Under the pieces are notes generated by a model. That model searched no databases, was not told the origin of the DNA, and saw only the letters and a program-made list of their open reading frames with translations. Of a stretch of 64,000 bases of DNA, positions 21,265 through 32,927 are shown in pieces. How positions within the stretch are numbered: the first letter of the stretch is position 1; each line of letters opens with the position of its first letter. The stretch lies in the NCBI GenBank assembly GCA_963920765.1, contig OY987248.1, positions 14,480,539 to 14,544,538 of the forward strand, read 5' to 3'. This DNA comes from Ulota crispa. Taxonomy: Eukaryota; Streptophyta; Bryopsida; Orthotrichales; Orthotrichaceae. A program made the translations under genes and the position numbers.

Positions 21265-22670
21265 CATATTTTCTTTTAGTGATGTCAAATAAAGTTTTCA
21301 ATTACAATAAATTTTCTTTTTGAACTTTTTACTGTTCAATTTGTCTTTTTTTGGCAAATTGTAAATACAATCTAGGCTATGGATAGGCCTAAAGTTGAAT
21401 AAATGGTCAACAGCTAAAAATATGAAAGCCTATGCATTTATCTGAAGACGCTTTTAGCAAATCTTCGAAAATTCATGAATCAATAATGAAAATTTGCGAG
21501 TACAAGTTTTTTGGGCCAATAATACAAATTTGTGTGAGCTAAATCAAATATCATATTTGATTTAAAACACAAATATCATGGAAGATGTGGTTATTTTCTT
21601 GGAATAACACAAATTTAGCACGCTAGAGTTCTCTCAAAAATAGGGGACAGAAGCATATTAAAAAAATTGGTCATTTGTATGACGAGAAATACATAACAAT
21701 TGAAAGCCTTGAGAATGAGGGAATCACAACCAAATATGTTCTCATTTGGTGTTGAGATTGGCATTAACCAAAAATTTAGGAATGTGAATTTTGGTACGTC
21801 TTTTGTCTAGGTTCACTTTGCAAACACCATTGATTAACATCAACTGTGAGCTTTTTTTTTTTTTTTTTTTGTATCAAATTGATTTATTGAAAGCAGTCTT
21901 ATAGGGAGTTTGTGAAGAAAGGAGGAGAGGGTGCAGGTATCATAGGCAAACTTAGAAGATCAAATAACATAGCTATGTGAATTTTGAACAAGGGATTCTT
22001 CAAAAAACAAATTTCAAGCAAAATTAAATGAGCATTGTTGTGAGAAACATATGCATTGTGTGACATCCTTATTGATATCGCTAGTAGAAAAACATGACCT
22101 AAATTACTATTTTTTAATGATTATAAATATCCACAATGACTGTAATCAAGTCATTTGATAACCATTATGAAAATGTACTATTGTTGTAGTTCTTTTTACT
22201 TATTTTTTTTGCTAGTTTATTCCTTTTTAAATGATCAAGTGTTTCCATTTTTGCAAGTTTTTATAAAACATTAAAAATGAAAATAACATTTAGCATTATT
22301 TTACACTTCCTATGCTTTGCATTAGATAACTTTCTCAAACCTCCCTACTCTCAAAAATAATGGGTGTAAATTGTTTAGCTGTAAATTAAAGAACTTAAAT
22401 CCAAAAGAAGAGCTCACTTGCAAACATTTATAGAAATTAGCCCCTCTCAACCAAGAGCTCACTTGCAAACATTTATGGGAATTAGCCCCTCTCAACCAAG
22501 GCAAACTCAATACATGTACATTAATTATTTCATTTAGCATTCTAATTTTAATGTCACCAAGGAAATGTTTGTGCACAAAATTTCCATAGCATGATTTGGA
22601 GAAGTGCTTATCTGAGTTGTTTCCACAACTAAAATATTCCTTTCACAATTTAGCTACCCATGGATTAAAC

Positions 22671-23584
22671 TTAACCCTTTAAAGATCACACATATTTTCA
22701 CAAAATCCATTAGAAATCGGGGTAGTAAACTTGGATGTGCGATGGGATCAATTATGGACCCAATTTCAATAATCCAACCGTACAAATGAGAAGTAGATCT
22801 TGTTTACTAAAAAGCATCAAAATCTCAATTAGATCTATTGTCGGAGGTAATATATTATAATGATTGAATGAGTTGTAAGCAAGAATTCTCTAGTTTTTGT
22901 GCTTGTATGGTTTTGAATCTTATTGCTTCATACAAGTTTTGCTTGAGAAGAGCCTTATATATCTAGAAAGCTAGGTTTCCCACCTTTCCAATAAGACTAG
23001 TTTCACACAAAATGAATAAAAATAACAATCACAAGGTGTAGCTAAGTGGACAAAATGGGTCAAAAATCCCATTTTCTTTGCTACCCAAAAATAGTTTTAC
23101 AAGAAAATCAATAAATGCTATGGAAAATCCAATTGGTGAAAACAATCAAGAATTGGCCTTAAATGTAGAACAATAAATTTTTAAGATGAAATGATAGCAC
23201 CATTTCAGTAGATCTTCAAATACTATAATTATACTACTACTATATAGGAAACCAATACAATTGTATTTTTTGAGCAATTGAATTTTTTTTAGGACAACAT
23301 AATTGAAATTTGATATTCTTCTTGGATGTTCAATGTATTGTGTTGTTGCTTTGATCCATCTTTGACCAAATATGAATACGTATTTTGAAACCATGCCGTA
23401 TAAACACCATTATTTATGAACTCACATACCTGATTCTATTGTTGTTTTTTTGGTTGGATGCAAAATTCTTGTGATTACAAATGTTCTTCAAAAACAAATG
23501 CCAAATTGTTGAGCGATTTTACTTTATATGCCAGAAACCACTCTGCTGGACCAAAATATGGTTAGGTGGTCTCTAAAGGGTTAA
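22671..23584. mobile_element. TTAACC-ended element, right copy, uninterrupted
   Basis: It begins TTAACCCTTTAAAGATCACA and ends GGTCTCTAAAGGGTTAA. It is 914 bp and opposite in orientation to 19056-20864. For example GTTGTTGCTTTGATCCATCT at 23343 is the complement of 19292-19311. Confidence 0.65.
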
Positions 23585-25863
23585 TTGGATGTGATTTGCT
23601 TTCCCAAACTTTAACAAAGTAGTTAAAAAAGTTCTTCTATCCCTGGCATCTTCAATTTCTTCATTTCAATTTCAACCAACCTCGCAACCAACCATGAAAT
23701 CAACCATTCAAAATTAGTCCAATTAATAGTTGAAATTGTTTTCAACTTATCATAATTATATTTTACATTATTACACTAGAGAATATAGGATGCAACACAA
23801 AGTTTAACATATTTGTGGCAAAATTGACATTCAAGCATTGGAACTTTGTGTTGTGCTCAAGTTACTATTACCAACAGAGGCATGTCAAACTCATGTTTTC
23901 CCTCACAAGCAATATCCTCCGTACCCGTGGGCACACTTCAAGATTCTTTATAATTCATATTCACATGTAAAACAATTATATGTATATGAGTATACTGGCC
24001 GTTGTAACAACAGGATTATGCCCTCCACCCCCTATTCCTATGCCCCCTATCTCCGTGCCCTCTTTTTGCCAAGAGAAAATTGTGGTGCAATTGCCAGTGA
24101 TGGTGGAACTACCAGTGACATGTTGTTAACATCTAGTGCAGAGTTGTAGGTGATTTTACTTTATTCCATTTATAACTTTAGTTGAACTTGTACTCTATTC
24201 TATTTTTAAGTGGAACTAAAGATGGGCTTTGCAAAATTGTCCTCCTCACCTACGAAATTGTCAAGTTTGACCGCACGATATTTTGTTATTATATAGATAT
24301 CATTACAACAACAATTAATTTCTATAATTTTTGTTGCATGCCAGTTTGGCTTTGTCCACTTAGGAAATACTTTCATGTGAAGGGGCGTGGCCGGTGAAGC
24401 TCACTGCAACCCACCAATAATTGGTCAGATGAAAGTTCCTATTTTTCTAAAATCCCATTTGACAGATTATTAGTGAAGCTTCACTAGTCACCCCCTCACA
24501 TGGAAGGAAGGCATTAACCATCTAAAGTGACCTAATTTTTTGTAAACATCAAGTTGCTAAAATCACACTAAATACTAATTCTACCCTAGATATTATTGGC
24601 TGGTTTCCACGACATGAAATTTGCCACTATTCTCTCAAAATATTAGAGAACACTCAAAGCCAGGCCACACATGCTAGAACATGCGTTCCAAACCAATGTT
24701 TTGTAAAAAACAAGGAGCAGAGGGAGCGGAATTACTAGTTTGCGGAAAAGTAGATTCTTTGACTTTCATAGGGCCCACTTTTCTAGTTTGTTCAAAACTA
24801 TCAGTTTTGAGAGTTCACAAATTGGCATCTCGAACCTCCTGCCCTAGAATAGTGGAGAGGTTATCTTTAGGTGAACAACAGATAAAAACTTGGAAAAGTA
24901 ATTATTCCCCAATTTCCAAAAATACAAGAGTTATTTCTTCATCTATTTCAAATTGCGGTTTTGAGCCTATGTGGCCCCAACATCAACAAAATCTCTATTG
25001 GAAAGATTCCACATTGAATTGGAAGCAAAGTTTTTAAAAATGAATATATAAAGATATTCTCTGTAATACTAACCAAGGTAGAAAGCAAGTCCCAATTCAT
25101 GGGTGGAGGAGCTGCACCTAATGCACCAAGTTCAAATTTGATTTCAATACTTGCCCATCGTTCTCCCCGTTTGCCCTTACTTCTCTATTGCAGAACCCAT
25201 TTCGCAAACACTAGAGTATATTTGGCCAACTTTTTCAATTTTGTCTTTCAAATCCAAATGCTTTTGATCAAACTTAGCGTGCATCTATTCACTTGAAACC
25301 TAGAAATTAAATGCAATAGAAACCTAGTACTCTCTACCAAAAAGCCAACCACAAAACACACATTGGGAGCTCTATCCAATGTTTGAATTCAAACATTTTT
25401 CCATGCATTGCTTTCTTTGATTGCTCAGTCCCTTCTCTCCCAACTTGTCATCAAGTTTTCACAAACCGGAGGTAAAGGTCCTCCACTAGAAAAAAAGGAT
25501 TACTAAATTTGGTTATTTAGGCAGTGGCAAGGTTGGGGTGTAAAAAAGGACTATCTAATTGTTATTTAATTTCGCCTATAATACCTCTCCTCTTTATTAA
25601 GCCCTAATGGATAATGTTGTGTTATTGGTGTTTTGAAAATATAATGCATATACTTGTAAATTAGTAAAGTAACAATAATGTTATTAAAAAAACAGAATTT
25701 TATTATATCTAAAAGGAGCCCTTTTGTAAGAAATTCCCAAATTATCTTATTTTAGCAAAATGAGGTAATTAAAGCCAAATTCATCCAAAATATAAATTTG
25801 TTTTATATGAATTAGGGGTTAGGGATTAAAGTTGTACAAACACATAAGGTCCATATATTATTT
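23585..25863. other. Intergenic, low-complexity and dispersed repeats
   Basis: No gene is supported. Around 24030-24400 there is a dispersed repeat (landmark TTTTTAAGTGGAACTAAAGA) that recurs near 46740-47000. A 118-codon ATG frame at 24681 has no recognisable domain and I do not call it. Confidence 0.4.
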
Positions 25864-26309
25864 AAAACACCATATTAGGTAAATTCACTACTAGAAAAAG
25901 GTCATTTTATGACTTAGTGCATATAACTCTTGATTGTCATCCAAAATTAGTCATATTTTGGAAAGCATATAATTTACACTATATATGACTCTATTATATG
26001 ACTCTCAAAAATATGACTAATTTTGGATGACAATCAAGAGTTATATGCACTGAGTCATAAAATGACCCTTTTCTATTAGTGATTGGAAAAAATAATACAT
26101 TTTGGGACTTTTGTTATTTAATTCACCATATTACAAAAGAAAAAACATGCAATTTCTTGTACAATATTGAAGTCTCACTGATTGCCTACAAGAATTTCAA
26201 ATGAGTTTTAACTTTGAGCTATAGCTATGCATATATTATTGTATGTAAGATTAAGGTGGAGTACAAAATGGTACCCTTGTTTTTCCCAATTTACCTAATA
26301 TGGTGTTTT
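25864..26309. mobile_element. Host element for the CACTA MITE
   Basis: AACACCATATTAGGTAAATT at the left is mirrored by AATTTACCTAATATGGTGTT at the right. Removing 25886-26084 restores a continuous end sequence reading AAATTGGAAAAAA. Confidence 0.55.
25886..26081. mobile_element. CACTA-type foldback MITE, 196 bp, TSD ATT
   Basis: Starts CACTACTAGAAAAAGGTCAT and ends ATGACCCTTTTCTATTAGTG. The trinucleotide ATT flanks both sides (25883-25885, 26082-26084). CACTA ends with a 3-bp duplication are diagnostic of the En/Spm superfamily. The arms pair almost to the centre. Confidence 0.82.
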
Positions 26310-26394
26310 AAATGTATTTGCTCATAAATTACTAAAAGTAGTTGCCATTATGAACAATTTAAACAATAATTTAATGCAAATTTTTCCACAATGT

Positions 26395-26548
26395 GGAAAT
26401 TTAAACTAACTAAATTTTGCAAGATTGCTACCAAAATCTTTGTGCAACTAAAAAACCGTACTTCACAATGTAAAATTTGAGAATTTTAGCTTTTAAGCAA
26501 TATTTTTAGCCACTGGTGCTAAAAGTAAAAATCATATTTGGGATCACT
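26395..26548 (+). repeat. Intergenic copy of the intron-edge repeat
   Basis: AATTTTGCAAGATTGCTACC, GAGAATTTTAGCTTTTAAGC and AAATCATATTTGGGATCACT match the copies at 10360 and 28619. This one is not next to an exon. Confidence 0.55.
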
Positions 26549-26769
26549 ATTCCACACCTAATATGAAACATCAAAAATTACAATTTTTACTTTTCAAATG
26601 ACAAAAGCATACACATATACTTGTTTGTCAAGATGCAAGTAAGGTCAAAATTGCCAAAACATTAAAAATTCATAGTGTAAACAAATAAGGGGTCAATGTG
26701 AAGGCCATAAGGTCCATTCTAGATAATCCACCTAGTGGAGATACACAACCAAGCCATTGCCCATTTAGC

Positions 26770-27091
26770 TACACTAAATAGTGTATTTAGGTTGCCCCAC
26801 ACTAATTTCCCAACATTTCACACTATTTAAAAATTTACCAAGACTATATCAACTTGTATCATAAATTACTATGATAAACAATGGAAGAAGCAAGCAAAGG
26901 TTAGGCTCAACAACAAGCACCAAAGTCAAAAAGCTAGAAAGTTGAAACTTTAAACTAAATCAAGAATTATTGTATCATAAAAATAGATGCATGCACCTTT
27001 AAGTGGTCAAACCATGAGTCTTGAGGTAACTTTGCCAAGATAAGGCAACCTAATTGTTTAGGCAAACCTAAATGCACTATTTGCTGTAGTA
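26770..27091. mobile_element. 322-bp element with TACACTAAATAGTG ends
   Basis: TACACTAAATAGTGTATTTA with GGTTGCC at the left faces GGCAAACCTAAATGCACTAT at the right. The same ends border 30414-30722 and 35928-37739. Confidence 0.55.
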
Positions 27092-27260
27092 TGTGTATCT
27101 ACAAGAACACTAAAAAAAAACAAACGCAACTCGAACGTACACACCACCCAAAAAAAACACCAGTACGGACCAAAGTTTTGGTGGGAGCTCCACCCAAGAT
27201 CCTAACTCCCTTCAAGATTCAAATTCAACTATTTTCTAGCATTGGGGGGGGCCAGTTGAG

Positions 27261-29249
27261 TCACTTGGGTGCCGGCGTCACTTTCTTGGCGAACTTGAGG
27301 ATGTATTTGGCAATCTCGGTGACGTGATCCTCGAGGACGAAGTGGCCACCGTCCAGCAGGTGGAGCTCGGCGTGGGGCAGGTCGGCGAGGAACGCCTTGG
27401 CCCCAGGGACACCGAAGATGAAGTCGTTCTTGCCCCACGTGATCAGCGTCGGGTACTGGTACTTCCGGAACAAGGCGTGCCACGCCGGGTACCGCGCCAG
27501 GTTCGTCCGGTAGTCGTAGAAGAGCTGCAGCTGGATTTTCAAGTGGCCGGGCAACGCCAGGAAGTAGTAGTCCAGGTGCCACGTGTCCGGGGAGATCTTC
27601 TCGACGTCTTTCACTCCCGTTACGTACTGGTATCGTGTCCTGTCGAACGTGAAGAGAGACAACAGCGGCGTCTCGTTCTCCGTGGTCTTGTTTGCCCAGT
27701 ACCTGAGTGTAATATACAAAACAAGCAAAACACACAATCAGCCATGCTACAAAACTGTCAAAAGATCTGGCCACGTGAAAGAATGCAATCACATTGAGGT
27801 AGGTATACACATTCCCAACCATCGTCCCAATTTTGTCCCTATGTACCCAGGGTGGTGATTTCAATTCTGAAATGACCACAGACGAAATTGGGTAGAGGGT
27901 AGGGAATGGGTATACTAACCTTAGTGGGCGTCAGGACACAATTAAGTTTAGGATAATCAACCATGTCAATGACTGTTTCATTTTTAAGCTATTCTATGAA
28001 ATCAAGAGAAGGGCTGGATTTTTGGGGATTTTTGTTTTTGGAATCCCTTTTGTTGAGCCTCTACAGTCTATCCTTGTCACTCGAGAAATGACATATTTAC
28101 ATGCAGTTATGATAAGGACACTAAAAGTTCTATTTCTGATTCTCTATCTAGATGTGACATGCGTATCACTGGATTCTATCTTCTAACAGAAGATTTAATC
28201 CTGATGCCCACCATTGAGAAAGGAAGAATTATTTTGTTTGCCCATTTTGGCTAACAAACCTATGAAATGCCAATCGCCGTATATTTAGTGCATTACAAAC
28301 GCTCCCTATCCGACCACTACTGAAGGTTGCAGTTTCGGCCATGGCGAGGCTGAAAGGGGAGCCCCTCCGCAGCAACTGGAGCCACTCATTTTTGTACTCC
28401 TTTCACTATAGGTTGCTGAAAGGCCATACCCGCAAATTCTAGCAATGAACTATCCACACAATTCAAAAAAGATCAAAACTGCCCACCCCCATTTCAACTA
28501 TGCCACTTCAGCGAAATCTAGATTACAAAAAACAGTCCACATTTCCACAAAACTCAGCTACATTCGACGTCACAGAAACTTCATTTTCTCAAAGCGAGTT
28601 TCTAAAGGGAAAGCACTGTAGCGATCTTTAAGCTGGTTAAATCTCGCAAGATTGCTAATAAAATTTTCATGCACTAACAAAAAACGTAAACTTTCTCGTG
28701 TTAAATTTGAAAATTTTAGCTTCTTAGCAGTCAGTCTTTTGAGCCACTTGTGCGAAAAGTGAAAATCATATTTGGGATCAATGGAAAGCACGGCATCTCG
28801 CCAATGACTTACTTGCGAATGGGGTCCCAGAAGGACGTGAGCCCAACTTCATACGCGTTGCCATTCTGCACCACCAGACCGAGAATCCGCTCAGGATGGG
28901 CCTCCATCATGCGCAATCCCACAGGCGCGCCATAGTCCATGATGTAGATGTAATACTTCGTGAGCCCCAACTTCTGGACGAGCTCTTCCACATTCTCAGC
29001 CAAGTTATCAAAGGTGTAATCGAATTCAGTCACGGGAGGCGAGGTCGTGTACCCGAAGCCTGGGAAGTCAGGCGCCACGACGTGCAGGAAGACGGACAGC
29101 AAGGGGATCAAGTTACGGAACATGTGCGACGATGTTGGGAACCCATGCAGCAGCAGGATCGTGGGATTAGACACATCGCCTGCCTCACGGTAGAACATGT
29201 CCACCGTTGACAGATTCGCCGTGCGGTAGTACACCACCTTGTCCGCCAT
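27261..29249 (-). CDS. Alpha/beta hydrolase, epoxide hydrolase / dehalogenase-like, 2 exons
   Basis: Exon 1 is 29249-28813 and exon 2 is 27702-27261. The donor is AA|GTAAGT, the acceptor CAG|GTAC, and the joined frame has 292 residues, normal for the family. The oxyanion-hole motif HGFP is at 35-38. The nucleophile is Asp105 in IMDYGAP, the acid Asp239 in GKNDFIFG and the base His266 in GGHFVLED. The YDYRTN segment near 208 belongs to the cap. An aspartate nucleophile points to epoxide or carbon-halogen hydrolysis, not to an esterase. No targeting signal is seen, so it is probably cytosolic. Family memory says the closest relatives of this layout (SHMFRNLIPLL, VQNGNAYE, SPDTW) are bacterial and fungal proteins, so old transfer is possible. 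The upstream GTG frame was rejected because ATG at 29249 is the first ATG in more than 900 nt. Confidence 0.9.
28619..28782 (+). repeat. Intron-edge repeat at the donor side of the hydrolase intron
   Basis: GCAAGATTGCTAATAAAATT, GTGTTAAATTTGAAAATTTT and GAAAATCATATTTGGGATCA match the GH3 intron 2 copy in sequence and in orientation relative to the gene. It ends about 30 bp from the 5' splice site at 28812. Confidence 0.65.
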
Positions 29250-29384
29250 AGCCTCCTCACTCACCTGTCAACCGTATACCGACACACCAATAAGAGTACT
29301 ATTACTGCAACTTCTAGTTTTTGCAACAGGTCTAGTACCTATGCACTAGGTTCTAGTACTATTGGCAACAGCTAGAATTGGCAA

Positions 29385-29990
29385 CAGCCGGAATATAAAA
29401 TGACTGGTTGGTGAGTTTCTAGACACGGTCTACTGTAGTATCTGGAGACGAGGTTATGACTAGATTCTAGTGCTATTGACGACAGCTAGAATTGGCAACA
29501 GCCAGGATACAAAATGACTAGTTGGTGAGTTTCTAGACACGGTCTAGTATAGTACCTGGAGATGGGATATGGAGGTGAGAGTTGCAAGATAAGGCAGAGT
29601 ATGACACCAGCAAGAGAGAGAGGAATGCGACTCAAATTGCTATGCACTGGATTCTAGTATTGGCAACAGCCAGAATACTGAATAACTGGTTGGTGCGTTT
29701 CTAGACACGGTCTACTGTAGTACCTAGAGACGAGGTTATGGAGAGAGCTGCAAGAGAAGGCAGAGTATGACACCAGCAAAAGAGAGAGGAATGTGAGTAA
29801 AATTGCTATGCACTGGATTCTAGTGCTATTGGCAACAGCTAGAATTTGGCAACAGCTAGAATTTGGCAACAGACGGAATACAGAATAACTGGTTGGTGAG
29901 TTTCTAGACACGGTCTACACTGTCTAGTACCTGGAGATGAGGTTATGGAGCTGAGAGTTGCAAGGTAAGGCAGAATGTGACACCAGCAAT
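29385..29990 (-). repeat. Four imperfect tandem units in the hydrolase leader
   Basis: The landmark TTTCTAGACACGGTCTA, or a close variant, begins near 29416, 29530, 29698 and 29901, giving steps of about 114, 168 and 203 bp. Units also share GGCAACAGC, ACTGGTTGGTGAG, CTGGAGA(T/C)G and GACACCAGCAA. Step differences come from internal gains and losses. On the minus strand it lies between the putative promoter and the start codon. Confidence 0.8.
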
Positions 29991-30094
29991 GTGACTGAAA
30001 TTGGGAACTGTAACGGCGCTGCAGCAGGTCAAAGGCTTCTGTCACTGAGATGAGATGCAGTGAATGTGATCGATGTATGGTTGAGTACGGCTGG

Positions 30095-30101
30095 TTTTAT
30101 A
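30095..30101 (-). promoter_or_regulatory. Putative TATA box of the alpha/beta hydrolase gene
   Basis: On the minus strand the sequence reads GACTATAAAACCAG. It is the best TATA match upstream of the ATG-free stretch, and would place transcription start near 30065-30070, followed by a C-rich leader. A 5'UTR intron ending at TTGACAG just before 29264 is possible. This is inference from sequence only. Confidence 0.45.
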
Positions 30102-30413
30102 GTCGACGCAGTCTGTGACAGGGCAGAGAGCTAGTGAAGGGAAAGTACTAGGCGACGAGGGGGGAAGATACAGGGGATGTTGCAAGCGAGCATCGATTGG
30201 AGCCGCCGGGGAAGAAAGAAATCTGGGACTGTGACGTATTCGATGCGAATCAGTTGCATCAGCAGTCATTGTCTCCGTAGATCTACAGTAGCTTTCGAAG
30301 GGCTAGGGCAGCGTTTTTTTTGTAAGTTCGCTAGTAGAGCGACACGCACCCCCACCATGCAAGCAGGATAGAATTGGATAGAATCAACGACGTCTGTACG
30401 GTCATTCATAAAA

Positions 30414-30722
30414 TACACTACACTGAATATTGCATTTAAGTTGCCTTGACAATTAGGTTGTCTTATTTTGGGAAGTTACCTTATGACTCATCACTTGACC
30501 ACTTGCAACTCTCGAAATATTTGGATTCCACATAATTTATGACTTGGAAGTTGCTCAATTTGTCTTTTCTTTTCTCAGCTTCATTGTTGTTGACAGGCCG
30601 TTTAAAAACTCTTTGTTACAATAAATTTGGATGAAATTATGGTAGTAATAGTAAATATTTATATAGTGTGAAATGTCGAGAAACTAGTGTGGGGCAACCT
30701 AAACGTAATATTCAATGTAGTA
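30414..30722. mobile_element. 309-bp element with TACACTACACTGAATATTGC ends
   Basis: The left end TACACTACACTGAATATTGC and right end GTAATATTCAATGTAGTA are inverted repeats, with GTTGCC and GGCAAC just inside. The interior is shared with 2936-3660. Confidence 0.6.
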
Positions 30723-31070
30723 TTAGCACCTTTCATTGGAAAATATATCAAATTTGGTGCAAGTTTGGGGCAAATTTGGCAAATTTATCCATTTTTTCAA
30801 TGTATTTTTTTTAGTGTTGTGGTTGCTAGGCAGGTTTTGAGGTAAGATTTAGACAAATTTTTGCCAAGAATTTATTTTTGCCAGGCTAGGCGGAACTGAC
30901 CTATGAATGAGGAGTTGGGCTTTGTCCAGTGCACGTCTGTGTGTTTAAGGTGGAAATCTTTGTAATTCTCAGGTCAGGATAAAGCGGTAGCGTTCAAATA
31001 GATCCCCCTCTGGTAAGGTAGAAATACCATAAACGGTTACTCTCCAAATAATGGCAGGTTAGACTGTTCC

Positions 31071-31987
31071 TAACCCCCTAAAGGACCATTGTTCGTTTGG
31101 GGGATAAATAGGATTTAGAGCAAGTACATACGCTCTCAATTTTTGTTCTAATTTTTGAATTTTTTTTGAAAATAGAAAACATATTAACTTTTGGGAAATA
31201 TAATTTTTATTCCAGGGAGAAGAAGTTATGCCCAAATAAGCACAAATTTGGGGACTCCAGGCAGCAAACAAAATTCTTATAAAAACTTGAATTTTTTGTT
31301 TTTGTTTTTATTCTCATAGATTATATCTTTGTCTACATTTGAAGCTTTGATTCATTCCATTTGGACTAGTTGTGAGAAAGTTATGGACAATTTTGTTTTT
31401 TGGGCAATTCAAGCATCTTCTTGAAAAAATAACTTATAAACTTCATTTTTGAATGTAAGTCTAACATTTTTCTAAAAAAATTGTTGGAGAGGGTGAAGTT
31501 TGCTTTCTAGAACAACCTCACCATTGGGATTATTGCGTTTCAATTCCATTGCAAGGGTATTAGCAATTTAAGTTTTTGTTCAATCTCATACCTTCATCTA
31601 CCTAATGTTTTTTTTAAAGAATGAGAATTACTTATTTTTTGTTTTTTTTGTTTTCCCAAGATTACCAACTCAACTTCCCACCATGCAAAAATAGAATTCC
31701 AAACTTTGTGGTGCAAAAACTTTAAATTAAAAAAGTTCAAAGTCAAATAATCTAGTCAAGCAAGGTGCAAAAAAAGTAGTTTTTTACTTTTTAAATGCAA
31801 GTATCTTCCATTTTGTGCGGTCAAGTTCTTGAGTTTTGTATGACACATTCTTATAGTAATCTAGTACAAGATCCTATGGTTAGATATGCAAAAAGACCAA
31901 TTTTCAAACTTTTTTACTCTTTGCCATAGAGGTGGCAATTTTGAGTCTCTTTTGACAAAATAAAGGCCATGGTCCTTTAGGGGTTAA
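31071..31987. mobile_element. 917-bp element with TAACCCCCTAAAGGACC ends
   Basis: TAACCCCCTAAAGGACCATT at the left is mirrored by GGTCCTTTAGGGGTTAA at the right. It is an inverted copy of 55026-55926: AAAATAAAGGCCATGGTCCT at its right end is the complement of the start of that one. Confidence 0.7.
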
Positions 31988-32616
31988 ACCAACAAGAGCT
32001 GGTTTTGAAAAAGATTTTGAAAAGATGCTATTTCCTTGCATTTGATTGGTTCAAACTTGTTTTAGATCAAGGTTCTAGAGGTAGCTGTTTAAGGTACACC
32101 TATGAAAACGGAATTGGTCCAAACCCTAAATTCACATTTATATTGCATAAAATATTCATTCTTGAGTAAAAGAAATTGTTTTTTTTTTTTTTGCACTCTT
32201 CCTTATCCTTGTTTCTACACAGATTCAGCTTAATTTCTCAAAAAATTCCTCATATCTTACAGGCTAAAGTGGCTTATTTTAAGCGTTTATGGTATATCTA
32301 CCTTAACTTTTTTTTTTCTTGGCAAATTTTTGCCTCAATCTTACCTGAAGGCAAAAACTCATGTTGGCTACCACTACACTAAGAAATTTTGGGGAAAAAA
32401 GTGGATGAAATTGTCAAAGCCCTCCTTTAGTAAACACATAGTTTGTCAAAATTTGGATGAAAATAGTTTATATTAGTAAAAGTATTGGATGATCATGCAC
32501 ACATCATTTATTTTTCCAATTTTACCTAATTTCTCCTTACGTGCATGCAGTCTGGGGTGCAATTTGCTCTATCTAGACAAATAAACTATAAAAAAACTTT
32601 GCCCTCTAGAGTTCTA

Positions 32617-32927
32617 AGGTAGCAACACCCATAACCAGCATTGTACCCATAACCATCACTTCTAAAATCTTGGAAAATTGGTGGAAGTGAATAGATGTAA
32701 TTACAAGGATATCCAACATATGAACATGAAACCTTAGTGTTGGTATTAGGTGCAATTGTAATTGGCTCTTTCAAAATTCATAACTTATTCTCTCAATATC
32801 CAAATAATACATTTGAAAGTCATTTTTCTCTTGCTAAATGCTAATAGGATCCTATAGTTTGCTACATGTTTATTGATAACCATCAAGTTCAAAACCCTTA
32901 ATTTGACAATTATGGGTGCTGCTACCT
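32617..32927. mobile_element. 311-bp Stowaway-like MITE
   Basis: The ends AGGTAGCAACACCCATAA and TTATGGGTGCTGCTACCT are flanked by TA on both sides. It belongs to the same family as 11228 and 46358. Confidence 0.7.

Noticed and set aside
24681-25037. 118-codon ATG frame
   Set aside because: No domain, no signal peptide, ordinary AT-rich composition and no recognisable exon borders; chance is more likely.
27324-27879. Long frames on both strands over hydrolase exon 2
   Set aside because: They are shadows of a GC-rich exon; only the frame with GKNDFIFG and GGHFVLED matches the family.
29250-29264. GTG codon at 29264 as the hydrolase start, giving MSEEA before MADKVV
   Set aside because: ATG at 29249 is the first ATG of the leader and fits the family's N-terminus; the GTG lies next to a possible acceptor.
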